Positions 18,158 to 27,734 of a stretch of 64,000 nt of DNA are shown here, piece after piece. The stretch covers positions 186,001 to 250,000 of the forward strand of contig NZ_CADIKH010000002.1 of NCBI RefSeq assembly GCF_902859855.1, in the 5' to 3' direction. Source of the stretch: Paraburkholderia humisilvae (GTDB taxonomy: Bacteria; Pseudomonadota; Gammaproteobacteria; Burkholderiales; Burkholderiaceae). The position numbers and the translations under genes were made by a program. Below the pieces are notes generated by a model that saw only the letters and a program-made list of their open reading frames with translations, searched no databases and was not told where the DNA came from. Numbering within the stretch: the stretch's first letter is position 1; each line of letters starts with the position of its first letter.

Positions 18158-19264
18158 TTGAGCCGCGTCCGCACCGATGCCGAACCGATCTCGCGCGATA
18201 CGCCAGTGCGCGCGTTCGTCTCGCCTTCACCCGCACGCCGCGTGTGGCTGCGTTTCAGGCGGCAGCGGCTCGGCTACTGGAGCCTTATCGTCTTTATCGT
18301 CGCGTGCGCGGCGAGCCTCGCGGCGCCGCTGTGGTGCAACGACAAGCCGCTGGTGGTCCGCTACGACGGCCATCTGTATTTCCCGCTGTTCGAGACCTAC
18401 CCGGAAACCACGTTCGGCGGCGACTTCCCGACACCGGCCGATTACCTCGACCCGTACATTCGGCATCGCTTCTCGCTGAACGGCAACTTCGCGGTCTATC
18501 CGCCGAATCCGTACTACTACGACACGCTGAACTACTTCTCGAAAGTGCCGAATCCGGCACCGCCATCGCGCGACAACTGGCTCGGCACCGACGAACAGGG
18601 CCGCGATCTTCTCGCGAGGCTGGTGTACGGCTTTCGCGTATCGGTCGAGTTCGCGCTCGTGCTGACCGTGATCGGCACGCTGCTCGGCGTGCTGGCGGGC
18701 GCGGTGCAAGGCTTTTTCGGCGGCAAGACCGACATCGTCGGCCAGCGGCTGATCGAAATCTGGAGCGCGCTGCCGGAACTGTATCTGCTCATTATTTTCG
18801 CGTCGATTTTCGAGCCGGGCTTTATCCTGCTAATCGTGCTGCTGTCGCTGTTCGGCTGGATCGGCCTGTCGGACTATGTGCGCGCGGAGTTTCTGCGCAA
18901 CCGGCAACAGGACTACGTACGCGCCGCGCGCGCGATGGGACTGTCGAACTGGCAGATCATCTGGCGCCACGTGCTGCCGAACAGCCTGACGCCGGTCATC
19001 ACGTTCCTGCCGTTCCGGATGAGCGGCGCAATTCTCGCGCTGACGAGCCTCGATTTTCTCGGCCTCGGCGTGCCGCCGCCGACCCCGAGTCTCGGCGAAC
19101 TGCTGTCGCAGGGCAAGGCGAATCTCGACGCATGGTGGATCTCGTTGTCGACGTTCTGCGTGCTGGTGTTCACATTGCTGCTGCTGACGTTTATGGGCGA
19201 TGCGCTGCGTAACGCGCTCGACACGCGCCTGTCCGATGCGATGCGCGCCGGAGGCAACCAGTGA
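18158..19264 (+). CDS. yejE: YejE-type ABC transporter permease
   Basis: Second inner-membrane permease (368 aa), pairing with YejB. N-terminal OppC-type segment (RRQRLGYWSLIVFIVACAAS), long periplasmic loop with YPPNPYYYDTLNYFS, then the permease domain beginning at NWLGTDEQGRDLLARLVYG and the EAA loop in ARAMGLSNWQIIWRHVLPN. The start is TTG at 18158, 1 bp after the yejB stop, so translational coupling is likely. The 3' end overlaps yejF by 4 bp. Confidence 0.92.
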   Translation: MSRVRTDAEPISRDTPVRAFVSPSPARRVWLRFRRQRLGYWSLIVFIVACAASLAAPLWCNDKPLVVRYDGHLYFPLFETYPETTFGGDFPTPADYLDPYIRHRFSLNGNFAVYPPNPYYYDTLNYFSKVPNPAPPSRDNWLGTDEQGRDLLARLVYGFRVSVEFALVLTVIGTLLGVLAGAVQGFFGGKTDIVGQRLIEIWSALPELYLLIIFASIFEPGFILLIVLLSLFGWIGLSDYVRAEFLRNRQQDYVRAARAMGLSNWQIIWRHVLPNSLTPVITFLPFRMSGAILALTSLDFLGLGVPPPTPSLGELLSQGKANLDAWWISLSTFCVLVFTLLLLTFMGDALRNALDTRLSDAMRAGGNQ

Positions 19265-20913
19265 GCGACGCGATGCAAAGCCAGGCGGCCGATCGGACAC
19301 AGCATGGGCCGCTGCTGGAGGTCGAACGTCTGCGTGTCAGTTTCGGCGAAACGGTCGCGGTCAACGACATCTCGTTCTCGATCGCGCGCGGCGAACGCGT
19401 TGCGCTGGTCGGCGAATCGGGCTCGGGCAAGAGCGTGACCGCGCTGTCAATCCTGCGTCTGCTGCATGACGCGCAGACCAGCGGCGCCATCCGTTTCGAC
19501 GGCGTGGACCTGCTGACAAAAAGCGAGCGCGCGATGCGCGGGCTGCGCGGCTCCGATGTCGCGATGATCTTCCAGGAGCCGATGACCGCGTTGAACCCGC
19601 TGTACACCATCGGCGAGCAGATCGCGGAGACGATCGTGCTGCACGACGGCGTATCGGCTGCCGACGCACGCAAGCGCGCGGTCGAGCTGCTCGGGCACAC
19701 CGGCATCGCGGAGCCCGGCAAGCGGGTCAATAGCTACCCTCATCAGTTGTCGGGCGGACAGCGGCAGCGCGCGATGATCGCGATGGCGCTCGCGTGCCGG
19801 CCGCGCCTGTTGCTCGCCGACGAGCCGACCACCGCGCTCGACGTGACGATTCGCGCGCAGATTGTCGAGTTGCTGCTGCAACTGCAACGTGACGAGGCGC
19901 AAAAGCGCGGCATGGCGATCCTGCTGATCACACACGACCTGAACCTCGTGCGCCGCTTTGCGCAACGCGTCGCGGTGATGGAGAAGGGCGTGCTGGTCGA
20001 AAGCGGGCCTGTTGAGCAGCTCTTCGAGGCGCCGCAGCATCCGTACACGCAACGCCTGCTGCAAAGCCGTCCCGAGCGCACCGTGGTGCCGGTGCTGCCG
20101 ATTGCGCCGGTGTTGCTCGACGCACGCGACGTGTCGGTCGATTTCAAGACGAAGCTGCCGGGCGTTGCCGGCTGGTTCCGATCCGGGCGTTTTCGCGCGG
20201 TCGACGCCGCGACGGTCTCGGTGCGCCAGGGCGAGACGCTGGGCATCGTCGGCGAGTCGGGCTCAGGCAAATCGACGCTCGCGATGGCGCTGCTCGGCCT
20301 GCAGCGCGCCACGCAGGGCGCCATCGAATTTCAGGGCAGGGCGCTGGCGAGTTACCGCGGCCGGGAGCAGACCACGCTGCGCTCGAACCTGCAGGTCGTG
20401 TTTCAGGACCCGTTCAGCTCGCTGTCGCCGCGCTATACGATCGAGCGACTGGTCGGCGAAGGGCTCGCGCTGCATCGCCCGCAGCTCGACCCGGCCGCGC
20501 GCCGTGAAAAAGTGGTGGCGGTGCTGCGCGAGGTCGGCATCGACCGCACCGCGCTCTACCGTTACCCACACGAGTTTTCCGGCGGTCAGCGGCAGCGCAT
20601 CGCGATTGCCCGTGCGCTGATTCTGGAGCCGCGCATTCTGATTCTCGATGAACCGACCAGCGCGCTCGATGTCTCGATTCAGCAGCAGGTGTTAAAGCTG
20701 CTGGCTGGCTTGCAGCGGAAATATAACCTCGGCTTCATATTTATTAGCCACGACCTCGCGGTGATCGGCGCGATGGCCCATCGTGTCGCCGTCATGAAAA
20801 ACGGATCGATTGTCGAGAGCGGGGACGTTGAGAAAATTTTTGCGTCTCCCGTGCATCCTTACACCCGAAAGCTGCTTGCGGCGGCGTCTGGTGGTGAAAA
20901 CTCACTGTTGTAA
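19261..20913 (+). CDS. yejF: YejF-type ABC transporter ATP-binding protein, double NBD
   Basis: Fused ATPase (550 aa) with two complete nucleotide-binding domains that power YejBE. NBD1: Walker A GESGSGKS, signature [10 protein letters not shown], Walker [15 protein letters not shown]2 (from about residue 285): Walker [10 protein letters not shown], signature [13 protein letters not shown], Walker [13 protein letters not shown]. Both sites look catalytically intact. Start is GTG at 19261, overlapping the yejE stop (GTGA), which supports an operon. No clear intrinsic terminator follows; the next gene has its own strong promoter. Confidence 0.94.
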   Translation: MSDAMQSQAADRTQHGPLLEVERLRVSFGETVAVNDISFSIARGERVALVGESGSGKSVTALSILRLLHDAQTSGAIRFDGVDLLTKSERAMRGLRGSDVAMIFQEPMTALNPLYTIGEQIAETIVLHDGVSAADARKRAVELLGHTGIAEPGKRVNSYPHQLSGGQRQRAMIAMALACRPRLLLADEPTTALDVTIRAQIVELLLQLQRDEAQKRGMAILLITHDLNLVRRFAQRVAVMEKGVLVESGPVEQLFEAPQHPYTQRLLQSRPERTVVPVLPIAPVLLDARDVSVDFKTKLPGVAGWFRSGRFRAVDAATVSVRQGETLGIVGESGSGKSTLAMALLGLQRATQGAIEFQGRALASYRGREQTTLRSNLQVVFQDPFSSLSPRYTIERLVGEGLALHRPQLDPAARREKVVAVLREVGIDRTALYRYPHEFSGGQRQRIAIARALILEPRILILDEPTSALDVSIQQQVLKLLAGLQRKYNLGFIFISHDLAVIGAMAHRVAVMKNGSIVESGDVEKIFASPVHPYTRKLLAAASGGENSLL

Positions 20914-20953
20914 CCAATTGTATGTTGATCTCGATTGTATTTTTCTATTTCTT

Positions 20954-20982
20954 TTGACACTTGAATACTTACTGGCTAGTAT
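20954..20982 (+). promoter_or_regulatory. Strong sigma70 promoter for the NlpC/P60 gene
   Basis: TTGACA (20954-20959), 17-bp spacer, TAGTAT (20977-20982), in an unusually A/T-rich 120-bp gap after yejF. The closest to consensus of the promoters noted in this window. Confidence 0.85.
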
Positions 20983-21034
20983 CGACCAAACTTTTTTTCT
21001 AGTCCGCTGATTTTTAGGCAAAATCTACCGACCA

Positions 21035-21763
21035 ATGCAGCACCGATCTCTCACCCAGGCTTGCACGCACGTCGTCGCCGGGATGTTCATTGGCGTACTG
21101 ATGGCGGCAGCTACCGGCGCAAACGCCGACGAAGTAAGCAGCTTTAACCAGAATGCCCCGTTTTCGACCCCCGCCAGCTTCTCGAACGCCGGGTCGAATG
21201 TCCTGATTCCTTCCTCGTTTTCCTCGAGCGGTTCGTCCAGCAGCAATGCATCGAGCGCGCCGAGCGACGTGCCGCCGAGCACCGGGGGTCGCGCGCGTTC
21301 GTTCCTTTCCGGCGTCGCCGGCAAGGCTGGGGACGTCGTGGTGGGCGCGCTCAACCTGATTGGTGTGCGTTACCGCTGGGGCGGCTCGTCGCCCGATTCC
21401 GGACTCGATTGCAGCGGTTTCGTGCGCTACGTGTTCCAGGACACGCTGGGCCTCGCGTTGCCGCGCCGTGCGGAGGAAATGAGCCGCGTCGGCGAGAAGG
21501 TCCGCGTGGCCGACCTGAAACCGGGCGATCTCGTGTTTTTCAACACGATGCGTCGCACGTTCTCGCACGTCGGCATCTACATCGGCGACAACAAGTTCGT
21601 GCACTCGCCATCGACGGGCAGCACGATCCGCGTCGACGATATGGACGACGCGTACTGGGAAAAGCGTTTCACCGGTGCACGTCGCGTCGAGACGTCGTTT
21701 TCGCCGGCCGAGCAGCAAGATTTTCGTCGCCGTGTGAGCGCGACGCTCGGTGGCGACAACTGA
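21035..21763 (+). CDS. Exported NlpC/P60-family peptidoglycan hydrolase
   Basis: 242-aa secreted cysteine peptidase, likely a cell-wall endopeptidase. Signal peptide at residues 1-31 (VVAGMFIGVLMAAATGANA), a Ser-rich linker at about 55-85 (SSFSSSGSSSSNASS), then the NlpC/P60 domain: catalytic Cys126 in GLDCSGFVRYVF, catalytic His in FSHVGIYIGD, and the third polar residue in FVHSPSTGS. The motif YRWGGSSPDSGLDCSGF is typical. Own promoter and terminator, so it is monocistronic. The bond cleaved cannot be read from sequence. Confidence 0.92.
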   Translation: MQHRSLTQACTHVVAGMFIGVLMAAATGANADEVSSFNQNAPFSTPASFSNAGSNVLIPSSFSSSGSSSSNASSAPSDVPPSTGGRARSFLSGVAGKAGDVVVGALNLIGVRYRWGGSSPDSGLDCSGFVRYVFQDTLGLALPRRAEEMSRVGEKVRVADLKPGDLVFFNTMRRTFSHVGIYIGDNKFVHSPSTGSTIRVDDMDDAYWEKRFTGARRVETSFSPAEQQDFRRRVSATLGGDN

Positions 21764-21811
21764 CCGATGTCGGATGACTGTCGCACTCCGGCAGTCCGCT
21801 GTGCGAATAGT

Positions 21812-21859
21812 GAAAGGCCCGCTTTGCCGGAACCGACCGGAAGCGGGCCTTTCGTTTTT
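21812..21859 (+). terminator. Intrinsic terminator after the NlpC/P60 gene
   Basis: GAAAGGCCCGCTT (21812-21824) pairs perfectly with AAGCGGGCCTTTC (21841-21853), with a T tract (GTTTTT) next. An inner CCGG/CCGG pair extends the hairpin. It lies between convergent genes and may also end the rssA-like transcript. Confidence 0.9.
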
Positions 21860-21936
21860 ACGCTGCTGTTATCGCGTCGGCCGCATGGAACCGAACGCGT
21901 TTTGCGGACGGTGACTGCGCGAGCACGCTTGCATCG

Positions 21937-22938
21937 TCACGCCGCGACACGGCTTGCCACCAGCTTGCGCTGCAATTCCGGCATGATCTTCGCGACTGCT
22001 TCCTCGCCGGCGAGAATCGCCGCGTTGCGCTGTCCAAAGTCGCTGCCGCTCATCGCCGCGAGATTCGGGCGGATCACGACGTCCGCATACTTGTCGAGTT
22101 CGTAGGCCTTGATCGTCTGGCCCATGATGGTGAAGGTCTGCATCAGCACGTCGAAGGAGCTGTCCGTGAGGCCGGTTTCCGGACGCTGGGAGATGTCGAC
22201 GGCGATCACGAAGTCGGCGCCCATCCGGCGCGCGAACGAGGCCGGCACGGGGCTCACGAGGCCGCCGTCGACATACTCGTGCGCGCCGATCTTCACCGGC
22301 TCGAAGATCGACGGCACGCTGCATGATGCACGCACCGCAATGCCGGTATTGCCGCGTTGAAACAGGATAGGCTGGCCGGTTTGCAGATCGGTCGCGACGA
22401 CGCCGAGCGGCTTGACCATCTTTTCTATCGGCCGGTTATCGAGCGTTTTGTTCAGATAGTTTTGCAGTGCGACGCCTTGCAGAAAGCCGCGTGTGCGAAA
22501 CGGCATCGCCCAGTCGCTGATCGATGCCTCGTCCATGTTCAGCGCGAGCCGGTTCAGCGCGAAGCCGTTCATCCCGGACGCGTAGAGCGCGCCGACCACC
22601 GAGCCGGCACTCGTGCCGCACACCAGGTCCACCGGGATGTTGCGTGCCTCGAGCGCCTTGATCACACCGATATGCGCGAAGCCGCGCGCGGCGCCGCCGC
22701 CGAGCGCGAGGCCGACGCGCAGCGGCCGCGACGGCTTGACGACGGGGGGTGTGGTCGACAGGGCGGGCGGTGCCGTGTTGGCAGCGGTGCTGTCGGAAGG
22801 TTTGACGGGCTCGGATTCGGGTTTGCTGCCGCCGGGCAGCGCGCAGGCGCCGAGCACGGCTGATGCCGCAGCCAGCGAAAAGGTGCGGCGCGAAAGACAA
22901 GGCGAGGACGGTTTCAACGAATTCTCCAGCAGCGGCAT
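21937..22938 (-). CDS. Patatin-like phospholipase lipoprotein (RssA type)
   Basis: Serine lipase-fold protein of 333 aa. N-terminus has a Tat/Sec-type run (SRRTFSLAAASAVLGACAL) with a lipobox VLGAC (Cys32), predicting an outer- or inner-membrane lipoprotein. A Pro/Thr-rich linker (to about residue 70) leads to the patatin domain: oxyanion-hole GGGAARGFAHIG, nucleophile Ser110 in GTSAGS, and the catalytic Asp in YVDGGLVSP. Phospholipase or lysophospholipase activity is inferred from the family. ATG 22938 is preferred; an ATG 11 codons upstream is possible. Convergent with the NlpC/P60 gene. Confidence 0.88.
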   Translation of the reverse strand: MPLLENSLKPSSPCLSRRTFSLAAASAVLGACALPGGSKPESEPVKPSDSTAANTAPPALSTTPPVVKPSRPLRVGLALGGGAARGFAHIGVIKALEARNIPVDLVCGTSAGSVVGALYASGMNGFALNRLALNMDEASISDWAMPFRTRGFLQGVALQNYLNKTLDNRPIEKMVKPLGVVATDLQTGQPILFQRGNTGIAVRASCSVPSIFEPVKIGAHEYVDGGLVSPVPASFARRMGADFVIAVDISQRPETGLTDSSFDVLMQTFTIMGQTIKAYELDKYADVVIRPNLAAMSGSDFGQRNAAILAGEEAVAKIMPELQRKLVASRVAA

Positions 22939-23274
22939 GCGGGTTGCGGCGCACATCATAAAGCAAAGCACCCATCGCGCGACAAAGGCGTTCCGCTCTA
23001 AAAAAGCCGATCGAATCGGTACGGTGCCGCACAGGTATAATTCGCCTCTTCGCGATTCGTTCGCAGCCGCGCTGCCTGGCGTGCCGCAGGTGCCGCACCG
23101 GATCGCGCGTCTGGTCCGTCTGATGCGTCGGGTGTGCTTGATGCGTTTGCTGCATGTGGCTTGTTCAGCCCGTCTGGCCTGTCCGGCACGCGTGCGTCAA
23201 CCGTGCATCAACCCGCCCCCCGGCGCCACCCGTCTGGTTGCCGTATGCCGGCATCCGCCTTCGAGTAACCGTTC
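22939..23274. other. 336-bp divergent gap between the patatin-like gene and gltX
   Basis: Contains TATAAT at 23036-23041 (plus strand), a likely -10 for gltX with a poor -35; the leader would be about 230 nt. The stretch 23080-23180 has several imperfect repeats of CTG/CGTCTG-type short words. No gene seen. Confidence 0.4.
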
Positions 23275-24696
23275 ATGACCGCTTTCGCCCATACTCCCGT
23301 TCGCACCCGCTTTGCACCGAGTCCCACCGGTTTCATCCATCTCGGCAATATCCGCTCCGCGCTGTATCCGTGGGCGTTCGCGCGCAAGTCGAAGGGGGTG
23401 TTCATTCTGCGTATCGAAGACACCGACGTCGAGCGCTCGACGTCGGAGTCGGTGGACGCGATCCTGGAAGGCATGGCGTGGCTCGGCCTCGATTTCGACG
23501 AAGGCCCGTTCTACCAGATGCAGCGGATGGACCGTTATCGCGAAGTGGTGCGGCACATGGTCGAACAGGGCCTCGCCTACCCGTGCTACATGTCGACGGA
23601 AGAACTCGACGCGCTGCGCGAGCGGCAGCGCGCGGCGGGCCTGAAGCCGCGCTACGACGGCACATGGCGCCCGGAGCCGGGCAAGGTGCTGCCGACGCCG
23701 CCCGCGGGCGTCCAGCCGGTGATGCGCTTTCGCAACCCGCTGACGGGCGTGGTCGCATGGGACGATGCGGTGAAGGGCCAGGTCGAGATCTCGAACGAGG
23801 AACTCGACGATCTGGTGATCGCGCGTCCGGACGGCACGCCGACCTACAATTTCTGCGTGGTCGTCGACGATCTCGACATGCGCATCACGCACGTGATTCG
23901 CGGTGACGATCACGTGAACAACACGCCGCGCCAGATCAACATCCTGCGCGCGCTGGGCGGCGAAGTGCCGGTCTATGCACACTTGCCGACCGTGCTGAAC
24001 GAGCTGGGCGAAAAGATGAGCAAGCGGCACGGCGCGATGAGCGTGGTCGGCTACCGCGATGCCGGCTATCTGCCGGAAGCGGTGCTGAACTATCTCGCGC
24101 GGCTCGGCTGGTCGCACGGCGATGCCGAAATTTTTTCGCGCGAGCAACTGATCGAATGGTTCGATCTCGAGCATCTCGGCAAGTCGCCCGCGCAATACGA
24201 TCACGACAAGCTCAACTGGCTGAACGCCCACTACATCAAGGAAGCGGATAACGGCCGTCTGGCGGCGCTCGCGAAGCCATTCTTCGCGGAACTCGGCATC
24301 GACGAAGCATCGCTCGAGAACGGCGCGGATCTTGCCGCCGTGGTCGGCTTGCTGAAGGACCGCGCATCGACGGTGAAGGAAATCGCGGAGAATGCCGCGA
24401 TGTTCTATCGCGAGCCGAACCCGGAACCGGACGCGCTCGCGCAGCACGTGACCGACGCAGTGCGTCCGGCGCTCGCGGAACTGGCCGATGCGCTGAAGAC
24501 CGTCGAGTGGACGAAGGAAGCGATTGCGGCCGCGATGAAGGCCGTGCTCGCCGCGCACAAGCTGAAAATGCCGCAGCTCGCGATGCCGGTGCGGCTGCTG
24601 GTGGCCGGGACCACGCATACGCCTTCGATCGACAGCGTGCTGATGCTGTTCGGCCGCGATACGGTGGTGCGTCGGATCGGTCAGGCGCTCGGTTAA
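23275..24696 (+). CDS. gltX: Glutamyl-tRNA synthetase
   Basis: Class I synthetase charging tRNA-Glu, 473 aa. HIGH-motif variant HLGN at residues 22-25 in [20 protein letters not shown] variant KMSKRHGAM around residue 247, and [15 protein letters not shown] in the stem-contact region. It lacks the Cys-X-Cys zinc site of some GluRS (the region reads [16 protein letters not shown] with a single Cys), as in other betaproteobacteria. tRNA-Ala follows 98 bp downstream with its own promoter. Confidence 0.96.
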   Translation: MTAFAHTPVRTRFAPSPTGFIHLGNIRSALYPWAFARKSKGVFILRIEDTDVERSTSESVDAILEGMAWLGLDFDEGPFYQMQRMDRYREVVRHMVEQGLAYPCYMSTEELDALRERQRAAGLKPRYDGTWRPEPGKVLPTPPAGVQPVMRFRNPLTGVVAWDDAVKGQVEISNEELDDLVIARPDGTPTYNFCVVVDDLDMRITHVIRGDDHVNNTPRQINILRALGGEVPVYAHLPTVLNELGEKMSKRHGAMSVVGYRDAGYLPEAVLNYLARLGWSHGDAEIFSREQLIEWFDLEHLGKSPAQYDHDKLNWLNAHYIKEADNGRLAALAKPFFAELGIDEASLENGADLAAVVGLLKDRASTVKEIAENAAMFYREPNPEPDALAQHVTDAVRPALAELADALKTVEWTKEAIAAAMKAVLAAHKLKMPQLAMPVRLLVAGTTHTPSIDSVLMLFGRDTVVRRIGQALG

Positions 24697-24747
24697 AGCG
24701 ACGCGCGGGCGCATCGGCGCTGCGTTGCGCCCGCGAATACGAAAGTA

Positions 24748-24776
24748 TTTACAAAGCCGGATTTGGTGTCTACAAT
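24748..24776 (+). promoter_or_regulatory. tRNA-Ala promoter
   Basis: TTTACA (24748-24753), 17-bp spacer, TACAAT (24771-24776), 18 bp before the mature tRNA 5' end. Confidence 0.82.
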
Positions 24777-24794
24777 CTCGCTTCTGTTCTGCAA

Positions 24795-24870
<76 letters not shown>

Positions 24871-24940
24871 AACAGATCGCACAGGTCTGCAGACAGAATC
24901 TGAAGTAGCAAAATAAGCAGCAAAACGAGCAGTACACGAA

Positions 24941-24975
24941 AAAGCCCCGAACAGTTTGTCGGGGCTTTGTTTTTT
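24941..24975 (+). terminator. Intrinsic terminator of tRNA-Ala
   Basis: AAAGCCCCGA (24941-24950), loop ACAGTTTG, TCGGGGCTTT (24959-24968), then GTTTTTT. It lies 70 bp after the tRNA. Confidence 0.9.
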
Positions 24976-25057
24976 CTACGTTCTGTTTTGCTACTCCCGT
25001 CGCGTCGTGAATCTGCCGGCGCGGGTGCTCGCGCGCGTGGCCGTTCGCGACGAATCA

Positions 25058-25567
25058 CTACGGCGCGAGTCGCGTGAAAACAAAATCGTGATTCTTCACC
25101 CGCGCCTCGTGACAGGCAAAGCACGTTTGATGTTGCGCGAGATCAGCGGGCTGGCCGTTGATGAATCGGCCGAAGCCCCAGCCGCCGGAGTCGCGATAGC
25201 GCTTCGAGTCCTTGACCATCACCTGCACAGTGGTCGCGGCGCCCGGCACCGAAGCGGGCCCGAATTCGGCTGACGGCACGCGTTTCCACGCGAGCTTCAC
25301 GAGTATCGAACCATCGGGGAACGGTAGTGTGTTCTTCTCCAGCGCCTTCATCACGGTCGGGTTGCCGAGCACGATGCGCAATTCATTGAGCGGATCCGCT
25401 TCCTCGGCGGGCGCGACGAACTGCCATTTCCGGTAGCCGTGCGGAATCGTCACACCGTAGATCGGCGACGCTGCTTCGGCGCGGGCTTCACTCGCGTTCA
25501 ACGTTAGGGTGAAAGACGCGAGTGACATCAGCACCGCGGCGACGAGGCCGCTTCGAGTCCATTTCAT
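25058..25567 (-). CDS. Cytochrome P460-family exported heme protein
   Basis: 169-aa protein with a Sec signal (SGLVAAVLMSLASFTL, cleavage near ARAEA) and a C-terminal c-type heme motif CFACH at residues 149-153. The body matches the cytochrome P460 fold (GYRKWQFVAPAEEAD, RIVLGNPTVMKALE, DGSILVKLAWKR, GGWGFGRF). In ammonia oxidisers P460 proteins oxidise hydroxylamine; non-nitrifier members have unclear roles and may handle NO, hydroxylamine or other small N species. ATG 25567 has AAGGAA upstream; the open frame to 25681 adds nothing conserved. Probably co-transcribed with the DUF1223 gene 110 bp upstream. Confidence 0.85.
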   Translation of the reverse strand: MKWTRSGLVAAVLMSLASFTLTLNASEARAEAASPIYGVTIPHGYRKWQFVAPAEEADPLNELRIVLGNPTVMKALEKNTLPFPDGSILVKLAWKRVPSAEFGPASVPGAATTVQVMVKDSKRYRDSGGWGFGRFINGQPADLAQHQTCFACHEARVKNHDFVFTRLAP

Positions 25568-25677
25568 CGGCGAGTTCCTTTTGCTTCCGTGGGTGTTCGG
25601 CGCTTGAGCACGCAACCATTGGTACGTATTGCCAGGTATCAAGCGCCCGAAACCGGCCGCTTGCGTGGATGCTGTTG

Positions 25678-26511
25678 TCATCGTACCGGTTGAGCGCCGC
25701 CGCCGCTGGCACCACCCGCTGCGTCGCAGCGGGGCAGCTCGGCGGCTTGCAGCACTTCGCCGGTCGACTCGCGCTGAACGAATGCGACCACCCCTTGCCT
25801 CGTCGCGCTCACCGCATAAGTGCCGGTTATTCGCGCGTGACCGCCGACGATCGGCACGGGCCCGATCCAGTTGCGTGTCACGCGGTCGTGATGCAGCGTC
25901 GCGCCGGCGTTCTCGCCGCCTTTGACGTCGCTGCGCAATCCGTCCTGATACACCGCCACGTACGCGAACGCATCGCTGGGAAGCGGCGTGCGCGCATCGA
26001 TGCGCGCGTCGAATGCAACCGTGCCGGACGGCGTCGCCTGTGCGCCGATCCGGATGTCGGCCGGCGCCGGCTGCGAGCTGAGTTCCTGCACGCGTTCGTT
26101 GAAGCTCGTCGTGCTGGACCAGCTGCGCATCTCGCGCCCACCGACGAACACCGCCGGCGTATAAACGACGCCCGAGCCGGCCGTCGAGCTCAGATACTTC
26201 TGCCGCGCGGTGAAGGCGGGCTGGGCGAAGCGGTCGCGCCAGCCGGCGTTGTCCCAGTAGTCGACGTGCAGCGCGAGCGGCACGACGCTATCGCGGTGCC
26301 GTTCACGGTTTTGCTGGTTCAACTGGCTCAGCCAGTTATCCGCGGGCGGACAGCTGTCGCAGCCTTCGCTTGTGTAAAGCTCAACCAGCGCGACGCGATG
26401 CGCGGGGCTAGCGACGCTGCACGCGCGCTCCGGCGCGGCGTGCGCGGTGACGGCGATGCCTGAGACTAGAAGTGCAGCGTGCGCGAAGCATGTTGATACC
26501 CGCATGGTCAT
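25678..26511 (-). CDS. Exported DUF1223 thioredoxin-fold protein
   Basis: 277-aa DUF1223 protein. Signal peptide at 1-26 (AALLVSGIAVTAHAA), then a thioredoxin-like domain with a C-X2-C motif at Cys51 and Cys54 (LYTSEGCDSCPPADNWL) and the DUF1223 blocks VVPLALHVDYWDNAGWRD, RQKYLS and VYTPAVFVGG. A beta-rich C-terminal part ends in Gly/Ala-rich residues. The fold suggests a periplasmic thiol redox or metal role, but no function is established. It is the first gene of a two-gene leftward unit with the P460 gene; a nested palindrome upstream may control both. Confidence 0.85.
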   Translation of the reverse strand: MTMRVSTCFAHAALLVSGIAVTAHAAPERACSVASPAHRVALVELYTSEGCDSCPPADNWLSQLNQQNRERHRDSVVPLALHVDYWDNAGWRDRFAQPAFTARQKYLSSTAGSGVVYTPAVFVGGREMRSWSSTTSFNERVQELSSQPAPADIRIGAQATPSGTVAFDARIDARTPLPSDAFAYVAVYQDGLRSDVKGGENAGATLHHDRVTRNWIGPVPIVGGHARITGTYAVSATRQGVVAFVQRESTGEVLQAAELPRCDAAGGASGGGAQPVR

Positions 26512-26626
26512 ATTCCAGAGAGCGTGATCTGTTCACGCATTGGAACGTATGCACGTATCGGGTTTATGTCCGAAGGGGCTGCGTGAGCACGCAATGCAGC
26601 CGCGCAAATGTTGTCCATGCGCGGTG

Positions 26627-26669
26627 TTTTGTATCGCTGCCGTGTGTATAGATACATTGCGATACAAAA
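26627..26669. promoter_or_regulatory. Nested palindromes with GATAC half-sites
   Basis: Perfect 11-bp inverted repeat TTTTGTATCGC (26627-26637) and GCGATACAAAA (26659-26669), with a second palindrome TGTAT-AG-ATACA (26645-26656) between the arms. Four GTATC/GATAC half-sites occur in 43 bp. It is 116-158 bp upstream of the DUF1223 start, fitting an operator, although the outer arms could also form a hairpin. Confidence 0.55.
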
Positions 26670-26699
26670 AAGGCGGGCGGGCGCGCTTCTCGCGCGCCC
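26664..26699 (-). terminator. Probable terminator of the epimerase gene
   Basis: On the minus strand GGGCGCGC-loop-GCGCGCCC (26699-26679) is followed, after seven G/C bases, by TTTTTT (26671-26666 region). The gap between stem and T tract is longer than usual, so it is less certain than the others. Confidence 0.5.
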
Positions 26700-26738
26700 G
26701 ATGCTGCAGGATGTTCGATACGCGTGTGCCGCGCGTAT

Positions 26739-27641
26739 TTAGCCGCCGTGCTTCTTTGCCTCGTCGCGCCAGTAGTGTTGCTGCTTCCAGCCGAGCAGGC
26801 GCTTCAATTTCTCATTGCTGAGCAGCGTCTCGAACTCGCCCATTGGCTTCTTGACCGGCACCTCCGGGTAGTAGCGTTTGAGCAGTTCGGCGGTCGGCAC
26901 ATCGGACGACACGTCGTCGGCGGCCACGTTCATCACCTCGAAGCCGAGCCCGTCCTTTTCGATTGCGAGGCGGCACGCGTGCGCCAGGTCGCGTCCGTCG
27001 ATATAGCTCCACGCAATCCGCTTGCGCATGCCCGGGTCCTTCAGCCACACCTTGAACTTCGCATAGTCCTCGGGATCGAGCACGTTGCCGATCCGGAAGC
27101 AGTAAATGTCCGAACCGGTGCGCGCATGAAACGCCCTGGCGGTCACTTCATTGATCACCTTCGATGTCGCGTAGCTGTCCATCGGGTCGACCGGATACTG
27201 CTCGTCGAGCGGAAAATACTGCGGGTTGCGGTGCCGGTGCGCAAACACCACGCCATACGTGGTCTCGCTCGACGCGACGATCACCTTGCGGATACCGAGT
27301 TTCGACGCGGCGTCGAGAATGTTGTAGGTGCCCATCACGTTGATGCGGAACACTTCGTTGTCGGGCGTGATCATGATGCGCGGAATCGCCGCGAAGTGGA
27401 CGATCGCATCGATCGGCTTCGGCTCGAGATCGTCGACGAACTCGGCCGGCGCGGTGCTCGATGCAAGCGCATTGAAGACCTGGCCCGCGTCGGTGATGTC
27501 GGTGATCAGCGTGCGCGCGGTGCGTTTGGGCATCGGCACGCGGTCGAGGTTCATCACTTCATAGCCGTGCTCGACGAGGTCCTCGACGACCCACTTGCCG
27601 GCGAGGCCGCTGCCGCCGGTCACAATCACTCGCTTCGTCAT
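26739..27641 (-). CDS. NAD(P)-dependent epimerase/dehydratase, extended SDR
   Basis: 300-aa Rossmann-fold enzyme. NAD-binding VIVTGGSGLAGKWVVEDL at the N-terminus, DITDAGQV and VHFAAIPR further in, active-site Ser in IVASSETTYG, and the catalytic YX3K in SYATSK. It acts on a sugar, nucleotide sugar or sugar acid; the exact substrate is unknown, and uronate or nucleotide-sugar chemistry are both possible. Shine-Dalgarno AAGGAG lies 8 bp before the ATG. It is divergent from the carbohydrate ABC transporter and shares its regulatory region with mirror-image CRP-like sites, which suggests a shared substrate. Confidence 0.82.
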   Translation of the reverse strand: MTKRVIVTGGSGLAGKWVVEDLVEHGYEVMNLDRVPMPKRTARTLITDITDAGQVFNALASSTAPAEFVDDLEPKPIDAIVHFAAIPRIMITPDNEVFRINVMGTYNILDAASKLGIRKVIVASSETTYGVVFAHRHRNPQYFPLDEQYPVDPMDSYATSKVINEVTARAFHARTGSDIYCFRIGNVLDPEDYAKFKVWLKDPGMRKRIAWSYIDGRDLAHACRLAIEKDGLGFEVMNVAADDVSSDVPTAELLKRYYPEVPVKKPMGEFETLLSNEKLKRLLGWKQQHYWRDEAKKHGG

Positions 27642-27734
27642 GCGCTTTGCTCCTTGTAAGAAAATTTGAGGGGCCGGACTCGCTTTTTCGCCAGATTCCA
27701 GTCAGATACACGCCACGGTCCGTACCTTACCCGA

